Below are positions 10,409 to 20,804 of a stretch of DNA of 39,972 nt, piece after piece (position 1 is the stretch's first letter; every line of letters starts with the position of its first letter). The stretch is from Catenaria anguillulae PL171. Its lineage: Eukaryota > Blastocladiomycota > Blastocladiomycetes > Blastocladiales > Catenariaceae. The notes below the pieces were generated by a model that made no database searches, was not told the DNA's origin, and saw nothing but the letters and a program-made list of their open reading frames with translations. The position numbers were made by a program, and so were the translations under genes. The stretch is taken from positions 1-39,972 of the forward strand of contig MCFL01000218.1 in assembly GCA_002102555.1 (NCBI GenBank), in the 5' to 3' direction.

Positions 10409-10702
10409 CTGGTTGGTCGTTGGCGGTCGAGTTTGGGTCCTGTACGGCGAGCGCATCATGGGTGCGGGAAGGAAACCGTTGCCCTTGAAGCGTGGGTATG
10501 CTGGTGGCGGTCGAGTTTGCGTCGTGTGCGGCGAGAGTCTCTTGAGTGGTCGAGGTTGGGTCGTGTGTGGCGAGCGCATCATGGGTGCGGGAAGAAAACC
10601 GTTGCCCGTGAAGCGTGGGTATGCTGGCTGGTTGGTGGCGGTCGAGTTTGGGTCGCATGTGGCGAGCGTCTCGCGGGTGCGGGAAGAAAACCGTTGTCTG
10701 GT
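10409..10702 (+). repeat. Degenerate tandem repeats of about 80-110 bp
   Basis: Three to four imperfect copies of a unit containing GGCGGTCGAGTTTGGGTC, GGCGAGCGCATCATGGGTG and GGGAAGAAAACCGTTG lie just after the stop of the gene ending at 10387. They look non-coding. Confidence 0.75.
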
Positions 10703-12219
10703 TTTGAACTGCCACCTACAATTACACTGCACCATGGGTGGATGAGACGCAGTTGCGGTTTTCTTTTAAAAGAAATTCCTGTTTCATTGTCGTTTTTGCT
10801 GCTCATCGGTGGATCCACAATTGGGCGCGCAATTGAGCCATTTCGTCCAGGCGTTCGGTCTCATGCTCAGGTATACAGAGCATTTTGGATACTGTCCGTC
10901 GGTTTGGGAACAGACACCACAGACGAGACAAAACTCGCATGAGACTCGGCTCCTCAGCATCACTTCGTCTAGCCATTAACCGCATGTGGACTGTCGCCTG
11001 CGAGCCCGCCCATCCGTCCATGACATTATTGTTGATGCGAGCGGGTGGGACGGATGTGTCCGCGCAGAGTTTCACTATTTAGAGTTAGCTGAATAGTCGG
11101 TTGGAGAGTAACTAAGAGGATGTCACTCACGATGATTCAAATGTGAAAACAAATGTGAAAAAAGGACCGTGTCGTCATGCTTTCTTGGGTTGACATCGTA
11201 TGTACACATTCACGGGTCGCTGTACGAAGGAGATACAACTTGACTCATTTCCTTCGACGGCTACCGAGCCTCGACATCCGTAGCCAATGTACCGAAGAGT
11301 ATTCCGGCACCATTTCGCCATATATATCTTCGAGTTACACCTCTGTGGATTGTGTTCGCACTTTGACTCGCGTCTGTTGTCATGTTTGCTTGACAATCTT
11401 CGTTGCAGCAACGCATTTCTTTCATTCTCCTGGCAGCAACTTGGATTGCTTGCATGCGACATGGATATCACGTCATTTACGGCAAAGTGCATTGTACTGG
11501 ACGTTCAGAGACTGTTTAGTCCGAGCGCCTGCTTTCCTGTCTGCTAACGAGAGTCTGCCACCAATACGACACGTGTGGATTTCGGCGCTCGCAGAGTAAA
11601 CACCTCAGCAGCTCAACTGCACCGTTTGACTGGGAGGGAAACCTGCATGTCTCCAACGACGCTGACTCACGCATGCATCATCATCGTCAGCGCATGGAGA
11701 AGTTCCCGCACCACCAAACATGAGATGGTCATTCCGAAGAATGAATTGAGCCAACGCATCCATCCGGCTCATATGTACTAGTATCGGGATGCAGATTTGC
11801 TCAAATGCAGTCAGTTGAGAAGATGACAGGATAGGCAACCTTGTCGATTTTCCTTCTCCTGGCTGCAACTTGGATTGCTTGAGTGTGTGCGCCATGGTCT
11901 TCATGTCATCTACGACAAAACAACATTACACCGCCCATTTAGAAACTGTTGTTAGATAAAGGACACCTCTCAACAACACTGCATGCGAACCGTTTGCCCT
12001 GCGCCGCCGGTTGGATTGCCTTGCTCAGTCACCATAGTATTCCATGAAGGAACGTAGAAACCGAGCCTCGCATGTCATCTCACAAAATACACATATAGCG
12101 GAATACGTCCAAAGGTTATTCTCCAAGAAAACACAAACAAGAAAAGCAGGAGCAAAGGAAGAAAGCAACACTACTCCATGCAAACTTGCGCCGACAAACA
12201 AATGCGCACAATGACATGC
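10703..12219. other. Intergenic region with a diverged duplication
   Basis: No gene is visible. A 28-bp block beginning TTCTCCTGGC occurs at 11425-11452 and again with one mismatch at 11854-11881. Weaker similarity follows both copies for about 150 bp (GTCAT.TACG.CAAA, then AGA.ACTGTT and CAACTGCA/CAACACTGCA-like stretches). This suggests an old segmental duplication with a 429-bp offset. Confidence 0.5.
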
Positions 12220-14911
12220 TCAGACCGTAGCATTCTGATCCAAATACTGCCCATAAATCACCTTCGCGGCAGTTTGCAGCTGCTTGTCGGTCAACGCCAA
12301 CTCCTTCTTCTTCTTCCGCCATTCATCCGCGACGGTTGTAATACCAGCCGACCGCATCTTGCCCTGGGCGGCGACACTGTCCACGTCCATGCCATACAGT
12401 GCCTTGACGAACGGCGCAAAGAAGGCCTCTGTCACGTCTGCGCTGTACGGCATTGGCGTCTGCTAGAGGGTGTGGGAATACGCGATTGCGTACGACAGGT
12501 TCCGGACCGCGGTAACGACCTTTGGCACGTTTTTCTGATGCCGCTTGCACACGGGAGCGTACATGGCAGCAGGTGCACCAAACTTGCGGCCGAAAACAAA
12601 GAGCGACGGGACGTGGATAAGGTGGACACCTTTCGTATCGTCCAGCGTGGGCAACGTTGATGACGCTGGCGCGGGTGCCGGTGTGGGCGGTTGCGGCGGA
12701 GCAAGCATGGTGAGAGACGACAGTGGCACTTGGCGCACTGTTTCTTGCACCACACCAGACAAACCCGGCAACGACTGAGGAGGGGAGAGCATGTATTCGA
12801 TCGTTAGAACCGCGAGCCGAGGAATGGGTGAGTCATATAAGACGTTGGGTACCGTTTGCGTGATCACCGTCGCCATTTGGCCGGTGCCCTGGGCCGTCGA
12901 CGAGCCGGCCGACAAACGAAAACCAAAGCCGATTCCAGCAGGCAAACCCGACCCTTCCGTCGCAGGTGCAAGTCGCATTCCTGCCCCGCCACCGAGCTCC
13001 TCCCACCGGCGACCCGTCTCATCCTCCCGTGTCGCGCTGGTGCCAGTACCACCACCCACACCCAACATACCCGCCCCCACCGCAGCCGAACTGCTCAACT
13101 GCACAGCGCTCATACCCACTGACATGCCGCCTTCACCCGCGGTCGATGAAGACGCCGACGCTGAAACCATCGCCAACGACGACGGGGCTTGGTATACGAA
13201 TGGCGGAGGCGGCGCTACCTGGTGGTCGATCGCATAAACCCGGGCCTGTCGCAGTTTGCGGCATCGGGGGCGGTGGCGGCGGCGGTTGGGACATGGCGAG
13301 GTTCATGTGATGCACATGATTGAAAGTGAAGTGGTTGCGCATCAGGTCGGGAATTTGGCGACCGAGATCGCCCAAGTTGGGGATTCGCTCGGCCATGGAC
13401 GCAACCTGCACGGCAATAGGGTCGATCTCGCCACCGCTGGCTATGCTTGCCACTGAGGTTGGCGAGAGGGGGTCGGCCGAGGTGGCGGACGTGGGCGACG
13501 CAAGGCTAGGTGATGCCGAGGTCGTCGGGGACAAGTTGGTGAAGATGCCTTGGTGAAGGAATGCGGATGTGGGCATGTGCATCGACGACTCGCTCGCCGC
13601 CGTGGGTTGTTGTGCGGTGTGGCCGTGGGCTTCGGTCGGGAGGCGCAAGTTTGAGCTTGCAGCCTTCATCATTGATACATGACCACAAGCCCGCAAGTCG
13701 TCCATGCCAGCTTGGCGTAACTGGGATCCATGGCGATTCTGTGGATGGCGTGAGAATTTTGAGAATAGAGAATAGTTCTTGGTGAGCACCGATGATGTTC
13801 TGAGCGACAAGTCTTGTGCAGCGTGGGACGAGAGCGCTTTGTCGAATGTTGAGACGCGATTGGTCGGTGTAACAAACGACGAGAGACATGCTCCAGAGAA
13901 GAAAAAGGTGAAGCGTACGAGGAAGAGGAAGCCAGACTTTTCACCCATGCCGGTCGGAAGCTCCATGGCAATGTTTCCGGCCTTGAGCGCTTTGAAATCC
14001 TCACGGATTTGTTTTTGCGTTCTGGCAGTGGATTTGCCGTACATCCTGCGACCGGAGTACTCGGCAGCGTAGTTGCCTGCAGTCTGGATCAGACCCAGGT
14101 CGCTGCTGCGTGACTGTGAGTACATAGAAAGCAGGCAGCGGTGTGTGTCAGCGGCGGCGTCTGTGGGAGGAAGCAGGAGAGGCAGAAACATGTGTACTTA
14201 CCTTCGTGCGGTCGGCCTTGGCGTCCAAACCCTCGTCCTCTTCCGATTCTGAATCCAGCCCAGCGACCGTCCCTGCGTCCTCGCCGCGCAAGATCTCGAC
14301 GGGCGGAATCCAGATCTCACCCGGCTGGACTAAGCGCCTGCTGGTCGAAGCGCCTGGAGCGGCTGAGGCTGCACCTGCCGCTGTACGAGCAGCGGAGGGG
14401 GCCGCCGAGCCTGCTGCAGAGGACTGTTTGCCCTTGCCGCGATTGCCGGTACCGCGTTTGGCTTTGGGGGCAGTGGCGAGAGGTGGGGTCGGCGCGGCAG
14501 ATTCGGACGCATTGGCGACGGCATCGGCGGCAACGTCTGTGGTCGAAGTGCGGTTGACGCTGGCAGCCCTCATGCTGCCGGTCGAATTTGGAGTGGAGAT
14601 CGGTTTGGGGTGGTCGCGGCCCGTACTCGACGTGTAACCTGGAATGGACAAGAAGAGTCAGACACGACAGGCAGATTCACGGGCATTGAGAAACAAAGAA
14701 AACAGACTGCTCATTGGCCTCGGTGACTCTGTGTGTGTTGCGCTTGCACATGTCCTTCGAGTCTGGCCTGGTGCTTGGTGGTGAGCGTCGCGTACGGCTT
14801 GTCAGCTTCCTGCAGCAAGATTGCCCGTTCGTCTGCTTGAAACCCAACTGGATGCTTGGGCCCGGGCTCGTTCCACGCAGGCCAAATGAACTGCGACGAG
14901 CCGTCGGCCAT
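12220..14911 (-). CDS. Unrecognised multi-exon, low-complexity protein
   Basis: On the minus strand a frame opens at ATG 14911 (MADGSSQFIWPAWNEPG), inside the inner repeat. Likely exons are 14728-14911 and 14202-14638, with a third from 14113 downwards; donor GTAAGT at 14201 is strong. Readable parts are an Ala/Ser-rich segment ending RRLVQPGEIWIPPVEI, a DSESEEDEG acidic patch, a helical stretch RTQKQIREDFKALKAGN, and a Ser/Pro region with a poly-Pro run. A further, probably intronic, stretch of 150-250 nt follows at about 13730-13960. The frame then appears to shift by one base near 13240-13265, in a C/G-rich tract. A later part (VRNLSYAIAYSHTL) meets TAG at 12465-12463 and continues in frame for 78 codons (ADEWRKKKKELALTDKQ) to 12220. 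I do not recognise the family. Exon limits after the second exon are uncertain. Confidence 0.4.
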
Positions 14912-15927
14912 ACGGCGCTTGGCGCGCGGCAGCCCCACACGTGCGGCTTCATGGTTACTTTCCTGGCTGGAACGGGAGCGGCGGCAGCCGGAGCCAACAT
15001 GTTGACAAGGCAGCCCGTCCCCATGCATTCCGTGCGCGAGTACATACTCCATGCCGTTGCCGTGGCTCTTGTCAAATATGACCGCGCCTTACATAGTGAC
15101 GCGGTCAAACTTGTTGGACTGAACGCAGAATGACAAGGCGGGTGAGGTATAGGCGGCAATACGGTTCAAGCAAGCAAGCAAGCAAGCAAACGACATGTAC
15201 ATAATGACCAGATTCTTCGTTGTCGACATCATCCCCTTCCACGTGTGCTGTGTGCTGGCGGTGGCGGTGTGTGGCCTGCGCTGTCAGATGACGGGCCAAC
15301 GTTGTCACGGTTTGCCTTCGATGAGGAGCGGGACGATAAGTCGCAAGAAGCGGTGGGAGTGAGTGCGGTCGGTCGAGGACCCGTACGTATCCGTACGGCG
15401 GCACTGAGGGCGATACCGATCACGGTTGGGATTTGGTGCACGGTTGCAGACGAGTACTTTAGCTGAGGTCGTTGGCAAACGTTGCATGAGGGCAGCGGCT
15501 TTCTGCGTGGATCACCCGCCAATTGAGGGTGGCAGCGTAACCATGGGCCGGCCGGCCGGCCGGCTGTGCAGTGCGGTGCGGTGCGGGTGTACTGCTGGCA
15601 GTGGTGGTGTGTACATAGTATGCCGAGGCAGTGGCAGCAGCATGGTTGGAGTCATGCGGGTGCGTTCTTTGCTGATGTGGCCTGGTCCACAAACGACGCC
15701 TGTGGAATGCCATGAGTGCGTTGACAGTGTACGTACATACAGGCTTCATCGTCATCATTATCAACCTCGTCTGACTGGAAATCCGCAGTCTGTCCCACCA
15801 TGCATGACAAGACTTCAACAAAAAAAGACCTTGTCGTCTCGTGTACTAACACCATGTATATGTTTACCGAAACAAGAAGCCACAAAAAGGCAATCCGGCC
15901 TGGAGCCGATCCCGGGAGGATTCGAAC
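14901..15927. repeat. Inner inverted repeat, right arm (1027 bp)
   Basis: Reverse complement of 8244-9270 with no net indel and no mismatch seen. This copy is in its presumably original context: it runs from the first codons of the minus-strand gene (14911) through its upstream region to the 3' third of the intact tRNA-Arg. Confidence 0.95.
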
Positions 15928-15979
15928 CTCCGATCTCCTGATCCGTAGTCAGGCGCCTTAGCCATTGGGCCACGGGACC
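15907..15979 (-). tRNA. tRNA-Arg (ACG)
   Basis: A 73-nt cloverleaf. Acceptor GGTCCCG pairs with CGGGATC, the A box is TGGCCCAATGG, the anticodon stem-loop is CTGACTACGGATCAG (anticodon ACG), the T arm is GAGGTTCGAATCCTC, and the discriminator is G. A T5 terminator follows at 15888-15884. The 21 nt at its 3' end lie inside the inner inverted repeat; the repeat boundary falls in the T-loop. Confidence 0.95.
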
Positions 15980-16312
15980 TTGTTGTTTCGAGGACCAAGA
16001 ATTTGCCACCAGATACTCTTTGCCCACTTTCGGCCAAAATGTTTTGGGAAAAATTGTCATCTTCCGTCGGGCCGGTGTTCGATTCTGGGCGGCATCGCCC
16101 CCGTTGCCCCTGTTTCCCTTCAGTCGTAAAGTGGGCGACCATGGGGGGGGGTCAGGGAAGCATGTATGGCAATGCAAATGGATGTAATCAAGCTGCAGGC
16201 AGACATGGTTGATCTGGCCACGCAAAAAATATAAAAATACAAAAAAGGACCGTTGGCACAGACATCGATCAAAATGCAATGCGACACAAAAAAAGAGTAC
16301 ATCAGCTTAGGT

Positions 16313-16385
16313 TGGAGGTTAGGGGAATCGAACCCCTGGCCTCACGCATGCGAAGCGCGCGCTCTACCATCTGAGCTAAACCCCC
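16313..16385 (-). tRNA. tRNA-Ala (CGC)
   Basis: A 73-nt cloverleaf. GGGGGTT pairs with AACCTCC, the D arm is GCTCAGATGGTAGAGC, the anticodon loop is TTCGCAT in a CGCGC/GCGTG stem (anticodon CGC), the T arm is AGGGGTTCGATTCCCCT, and the discriminator is A. A T7 run follows at 16294-16288. It starts 8 bp from the divergently placed tRNA relic at 16394. Confidence 0.94.
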
Positions 16386-16393
16386 AGCTGAGG

Positions 16394-16465
16394 GCTGTCG
16401 TGGCCCAGTGGTCGAGGCGCCGGGTGTCCACTGCGAAGGTTTGGGTTCGAACCCCGCGGGCGGCA
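16394..16465 (+). pseudogene. Class II tRNA relic (Leu/Ser type) lacking the anticodon arm
   Basis: GCTGTCG at the 5' end pairs (with G-U pairs) to GGCGGC at the 3' end. An A box (TGGCCCAGTGG) and a perfect B box (GGGTTCGAACCC) are present. After the D arm, GGCGCCGGG runs straight into TGTCCACTGCGAAGG, which resembles the long variable arm of class II (Leu/Ser) tRNAs, so the anticodon loop and the 3' strand of its stem appear to be deleted. It could still be transcribed by pol III but cannot decode. The amino-acid type is a guess. Confidence 0.55.
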
Positions 16466-16846
16466 CTTTAGGTATGCATGCTGTTTCGTGCATAGTCCTC
16501 GGCCACAGTTTGAGTAAGGATTTCGGTTTGGTTTGCCTGCTCAAGCCACCCATCGGTCGATTGGGTCCAAGCCGTCCGGGGTGGATCCCGCCCAATCGAG
16601 TTGTCCAAGAATCGAACCCAAGCCGCCGGATCCGCGTGTTCCAAGGAGAAGGTGGTTGATATGTGTTGGACTGGTGCCAAGCCTATCAAGTTCAAGTAAG
16701 TCCAGCTGCCATTTCGTGTGTATGCGTTCAACTCTGGCTTGTGTGTGTGGATATTGTCCCTGGTCTGTATGTTGGGGGTTGGTCGAAATGACGCCAGCGG
16801 CTCCCCTCATGCTTGTGTTAAGTCACTACAATACATTACCTGAAAA

Positions 16847-16863
16847 AGCTAAACCCCCAGCTG
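16847..16863 (-). repeat. 17-bp copy of the tRNA-Ala 5' end
   Basis: AGCTAAACCCCCAGCTG repeats 16374-16390, which is the first 12 nt of tRNA-Ala plus 5 nt of its flank. Nearby, CTCAAGCCAC at 16541 and 16872 is also repeated with diverged surroundings. This suggests small duplications inside the tRNA cluster. Confidence 0.75.
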
Positions 16864-16986
16864 TGCATCTGTCTCAAGCCACGCGCCAACCGACCAAGTC
16901 CACCAAAGCAAGGTTTGTCCGTGGCCACCAAATCAGCTATCGACGCCTTCCACGAGCAAAACGCATTCCAAGGACCAAACCAAAAG

Positions 16987-17202
16987 GAACTGATGTTTCT
17001 CCTTGTTAAGGGGCCAGCCGGAGTTGAACCGGCGACCTATCGATCTGCAGTCGATTGCTCTACCACTGAGCTATAACCCCTGTTGACTGCAAAACGCCAA
17101 TTCTCCATATGTTCCGCCAGAACACTTTTTGCACAGTTTTGCGGTTATCCCGAGGCCCGTAGATCGATCCTTGCCTGCAACGCCGAAACTCTCTCCAGGA
17201 AC
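16987..17202. repeat. Outer inverted repeat, right copy (tRNA-Cys plus flanks)
   Basis: Reverse complement of 1-216 with one difference. Beyond 16987 this copy continues into AAAAGG (the TTTT terminator of tRNA-Cys on the minus strand), which the left copy lacks. Beyond 17202 the left copy is outside the window. Confidence 0.95.
17009..17080 (-). tRNA. tRNA-Cys (GCA), right copy
   Basis: Same 72-nt gene as at 123-194 apart from one base at the 3' edge of the anticodon stem (here GACTGCAGATCGATAGG). The downstream TTTT at 16985-16982 is intact, so this is the copy most likely to give mature tRNA. Confidence 0.94.
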
Positions 17203-17310
17203 CTTATTTCTTTCCTTTTTGTTTCTTCTTGTTGTCTCTGTCGCCGGGAACAAAATTTGGCAAATTTTGTGGTTATCCCAAGGTCTCGAGATCGATACTT
17301 GGCCTCCACC
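17131..17310. repeat. Diverged direct repeat upstream of tRNA-Cys
   Basis: The block with GCGGTTATCCCGAGGCCCGT, then AGATCGATCCTTG (about 17141-17175), recurs about 121 bp on as GTGGTTATCCCAAGGTCTCG, then AGATCGATACTTGG (about 17269-17300). The rest of 17203-17478 shows no gene. Confidence 0.6.
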
Positions 17311-17478
17311 TCCCAACGAGCCCCTTTTCTTTTGTTCTTCTGCACTTCGCTTGTATGAAACACAAAGGCTGTTGCTTACTTCTCGCCGCTGCATTCTGTC
17401 TGGCGCGCGGCTCGCCTTTCTTTCCAGTGGAATCTATGAGTATATAAAGAGACTGCACTCAATTGTATTCAAGAAGGC

Positions 17479-17550
17479 GGTTCCGTAGTGTAGTGGTGAT
17501 CACCCCGGACTTTGAATCCGGTAACCCGAGTTCGAACCTCGGCGGGACCT
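17479..17550 (+). tRNA. tRNA-Gln (TTG)
   Basis: A 72-nt cloverleaf. GGTTCCG pairs with CGGGACC, the A box is TAGTGTAGTGG, the anticodon stem-loop is CCGGACTTTGAATCCGG (anticodon TTG), the T arm is CGAGTTCGAACCTCG, and the discriminator T merges with a T-run terminator at 17550-17554. Confidence 0.95.
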
Positions 17551-17718
17551 TTTTGCTTTTCAATTCACTTGCTCTGAACTTTGGCGCTTCGAGCAACCCC
17601 TTGTTTTTGCGGACCTCCAGCAGCTTGGCTTGGTTGGGGCTGGGGAGCACCTCTGACAGCAAGGTAAAGAAAACCATGACTTTCCTCAGAAAAACACACA
17701 CAAGAACCAAAAACAGTT

Positions 17719-17800
17719 TGGTGCGAGTGGGATTCGAACCCACGCGGATTACTCCATAGGAACTTGAGACCTACGCCTTAGACCACTCGGCCATCACACC
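17719..17800 (-). tRNA. tRNA-Leu (CAA)
   Basis: An 82-nt class II tRNA. GGTGTGA pairs with TCGCACC, the A box is TGGCCGAGTGG, the anticodon loop is CTCAAGT (anticodon CAA), there is a long variable arm, the T arm is GTGGGTTCGAATCCCAC, and the discriminator is A. A T5 run follows at 17713-17709. No intron is seen. Confidence 0.93.
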
Positions 17801-17855
17801 TTGTTATCCCAGTGATCGTCTCCCATCAAACACTATTTAGTATCTCGACGGATAC

Positions 17856-17891
17856 CTAAACAACAAACACTCTCTAAACAACAAACACTCT
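17856..17891. repeat. Perfect 18-bp tandem duplication
   Basis: CTAAACAACAAACACTCT occurs twice head to tail. The remainder of 17801-18348 shows no gene and holds the downstream flank of the pseudouridine enzyme gene. Confidence 0.9.
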
Positions 17892-18348
17892 ATTCTGCTC
17901 TGATCGGCTCGCTCGCTCGCTTACTCACTGCTAGACGCAATCCAGCCGACAGCCCATCAATCAAGAACCGCCAGAAATGGTTCGCACAAAAGCGAGCAGA
18001 GTGTGATAGTGTGATAATATTGTATGCTTGATGCGAACACAGCGAGACTCACCTGTTCGGTGGATGAATAGCGGCTCCCGTTACCGATTTTTCATGATCC
18101 GTTGTGCGAGAACGAGCCGAATATCAATGGCAAACATCCCCGTCCGCCTCACGTCGTCTGTATCAGTCCCATTACGTCGGAAAGTCAACCGTGAAAGACT
18201 CGATTGCCCTGTTTTTATTCGCTAGGTACTCCATGCTGTGGTCAAGTGAGACAGGTGCTGCAGCGTGTCGACATGAGCCACAATCGAAACCGTCTCTCAA
18301 CAACAACAACCACAATTCTTTTTTTCCCAGCCACTGTCACTCACACAC

Positions 18349-20804
18349 TCAAGATGACTCCTCCTCAGCGCCGCCTGTAAACACATCTGGCCCCAACTCC
18401 TCGCTCACGGCCAAGTCACTCTCAACCGTCCGTTCCGCTGCGCGCCTCGCACTTGCCACAATCGCTGGCACCTGTCCCAGCTCGCACCCGTGCTCGCTCA
18501 ACCCACCAACAAACACACCAACAAGCGTATCCCCAGCGCCAGTCACATTCTTCACCTTGACACCCCCTTTTGCGGCCGGCTCCACCCAACCACATACATG
18601 GCATCCGACGCCAGCGCCTTGAACGCGCCTGCCCACGCCCACGACGCGTGCGCAACAAATGGCTTCAACTCACCCGCCATCGACCAGCTCGCCTTGGGCT
18701 CGCGGAAATCCCGCGTCAACCGCTCAATGTACACAACACCTTGGGCCCCACACTTGATGAGCAACCGTGGAATCCGATCCGTAACAACCAGCGCCGAGCC
18801 CATGACCGAATCAATCAGCTCGGGAACCCCCATGCCACCGTCTTCGTTATTGTCGCTCGCCGCTGCCTGTGTCGCTGACTTGACACCCTCAATCGGAATC
18901 TCTTGCACAAGCGCGTCATTGACATGCTCGGGCCACGCCCGATTGTGCGCCTCCCGCCACGCATTCGCCATCGCCTCCAGTTCGGCCGTATTCGGCGTCG
19001 CATACGTCACCCCACCTCGCAGCCACGGCATCGCCGTCGATTTCGGAATCGATGTCGGCTCGAAAATCACAGGCGCTGGAACCTTGGACGTTGCACATGC
19101 GTCCACAACGGCACCAAACACCTTGCCATCCACGTTGCCATCCACCACAACAAGTGACGCACGGCTCTCAGAAACAAGCTTGCACGCACGATCAGCCGTC
19201 ACTTGCGACTTGAGGATATCCATGTCGGCAACCGCAGTCACCAGCTCGCCTTGACCCGTGTGCAATGCCGAATACACTGCCGTGCGAGCATCACACACCT
19301 GAATCACGCCATGCGTCGCCAACCCAAGCTGGGCCATCGACTGCACCAGCATGCTACCCGCAACATCACCACCCGTCGCCGACACAAGCACCGGATTCGC
19401 CCCCGGGCATACACGGTGCAACGCCTCCGTCATGTTGCGTGCAACACCTCCTGGTGTTTGCGTTACACGCCCAGGGTACGACGAACCAGACACAAGTTCG
19501 GCAGAGGCGAGGGTCGACGTGATATCCATGACAAGGCCGCCAATGAGCACAGGACGCTTCTTGTTTTTGGTATCGTTGTTGTTGGTTGCCGGTGTGAACG
19601 CGGATGCAACTGCACTTGGGGAGGCTCCTGCGGACGCAACCCGCATCCGCGCCAAGGCAACCGCAATCTGCGCCCCAACCTTTGCATTGTTGCGAATCAA
19701 TCCAATATTCGCTTCCAGGCTCTTGCCACCCGTCAATTCTGCCACCCGCGCGAGCAGAAACGGCGTTGCATCTTTGCCCGAAATGCCTTGCTCATGCGAC
19801 TCGCGCACCGCCTGGTCGACGGCACGTTGAATGAGATCTGCATCGGCGGCGTCTGGGTTGGGCACGGCAATCACGACGCCCGAGCGCAGATTGAGCGCGC
19901 GGTTGTGGTAAATGATGGAGGCACATTCGCCGATCGTGGGCGAGTGATTGGGCGAGACAAGGCCCGAGGTTGGCGTGTAAAAGGCAGGGAAGTCTGGAGT
20001 TGGAGCGTGGGTCGTGACAGTGACACCTTGGGTTTCCTACATGAGACGTCCAAAAGTCAGTTTCGGTCAGCAGCCGTGCCAAAATGAAGGACGCACAAGA
20101 TATTCGAGAGTTTTCGGGATATCGAGAATGGACTTGACACCGGCGCAGATAACGGCGACCGGCGTGCGACCCTAGATGTATAATGCATCCTTATGTTAGT
20201 CACGGTAAAAGAAGCTCACCCAAGTTTCGGCCAAAAAGCTCTGACAACGCACCAGCTCGGTCAAATCGGCACTGACATCAAACGTCGTCTCGGCTCCGCG
20301 ATGGACACCACCAATCCCGCCCGTCACAAAAACGTCAATCCCAGCCTTCTCGGCAACCACCATGGTTCCACTGACGGTCGTGGCTCCATTGCCCTTGCGC
20401 GCCAACACGGGCGCAAAGTCCCTCCTTGACGTCTTTGTGACCTGATCCCGCTTGAGCTGTCCCAAATGCATGAGCGCCTCGTCCGTCAATCCAACATGCA
20501 CTTGGCCATCGAGAATGGCAATCGTGGCAGGCTCTGCGCCGTTGTTGCGGATGATGCGCTCGACATCGCGGGCCGTGTCGACGTTTGCCGGAAAGGGCAT
20601 GCCGTGGGTGATAATGGTGGACTCGAGGGCAACCACGGGCTTTTGCGAGTCAAGGGCCGCACGCACCGCGGGCGAGTACACAAATTGGGTTGCGGGTGTC
20701 GACAGGTGGCGGCGACCAACAACGGATTGCGTGAGGGCAATGCCCTGGCGGGTGCTCCAGCCAGCCATGAGCAGGCGGCGGGTGGCGGTCGACGGGAATA
20801 GCAT
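18349..20804 (-). CDS. Bifunctional pseudouridine-5'-phosphate glycosidase / pseudouridine kinase
   Basis: Exons 20220-20804, 20097-20171 and 18349-20036; introns of 48 and 60 nt with GTGAGC/GTGCGT donors. The first half is a PsuG (IndA) domain: VVALESTIITHGMPFPAN, TVSGTM, VFVTGGIGGVHRGAE, and CAGVKSILDIPKTLEYL with the catalytic Lys. The second half is a PfkB-type sugar kinase: KKRPVLIGGLVMDI, TPGGVARN, LLIKCGAQGVVYI, and the catalytic NVTGAGDTLVG. PsuK phosphorylates pseudouridine and PsuG splits the product to uracil and ribose 5-phosphate; fused forms are known in fungi and animals. The Arg-rich, acid-free N-terminus (about 40 aa, MLFPSTATRRLLMAG) looks like a mitochondrial presequence. 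The kinase frame changes by one base between about 18560 and 18640, just before NVTGAGD. No intron fits there, so this is a sequence error or a real break. Confidence 0.92.

Noticed and set aside
16560-16640. Possible minus-strand tRNA from a B-box-like GGGTTCGATTC near 16612
   Set aside because: No matching A box, acceptor pairing or anticodon arm could be found; at most a tRNA-derived scrap.
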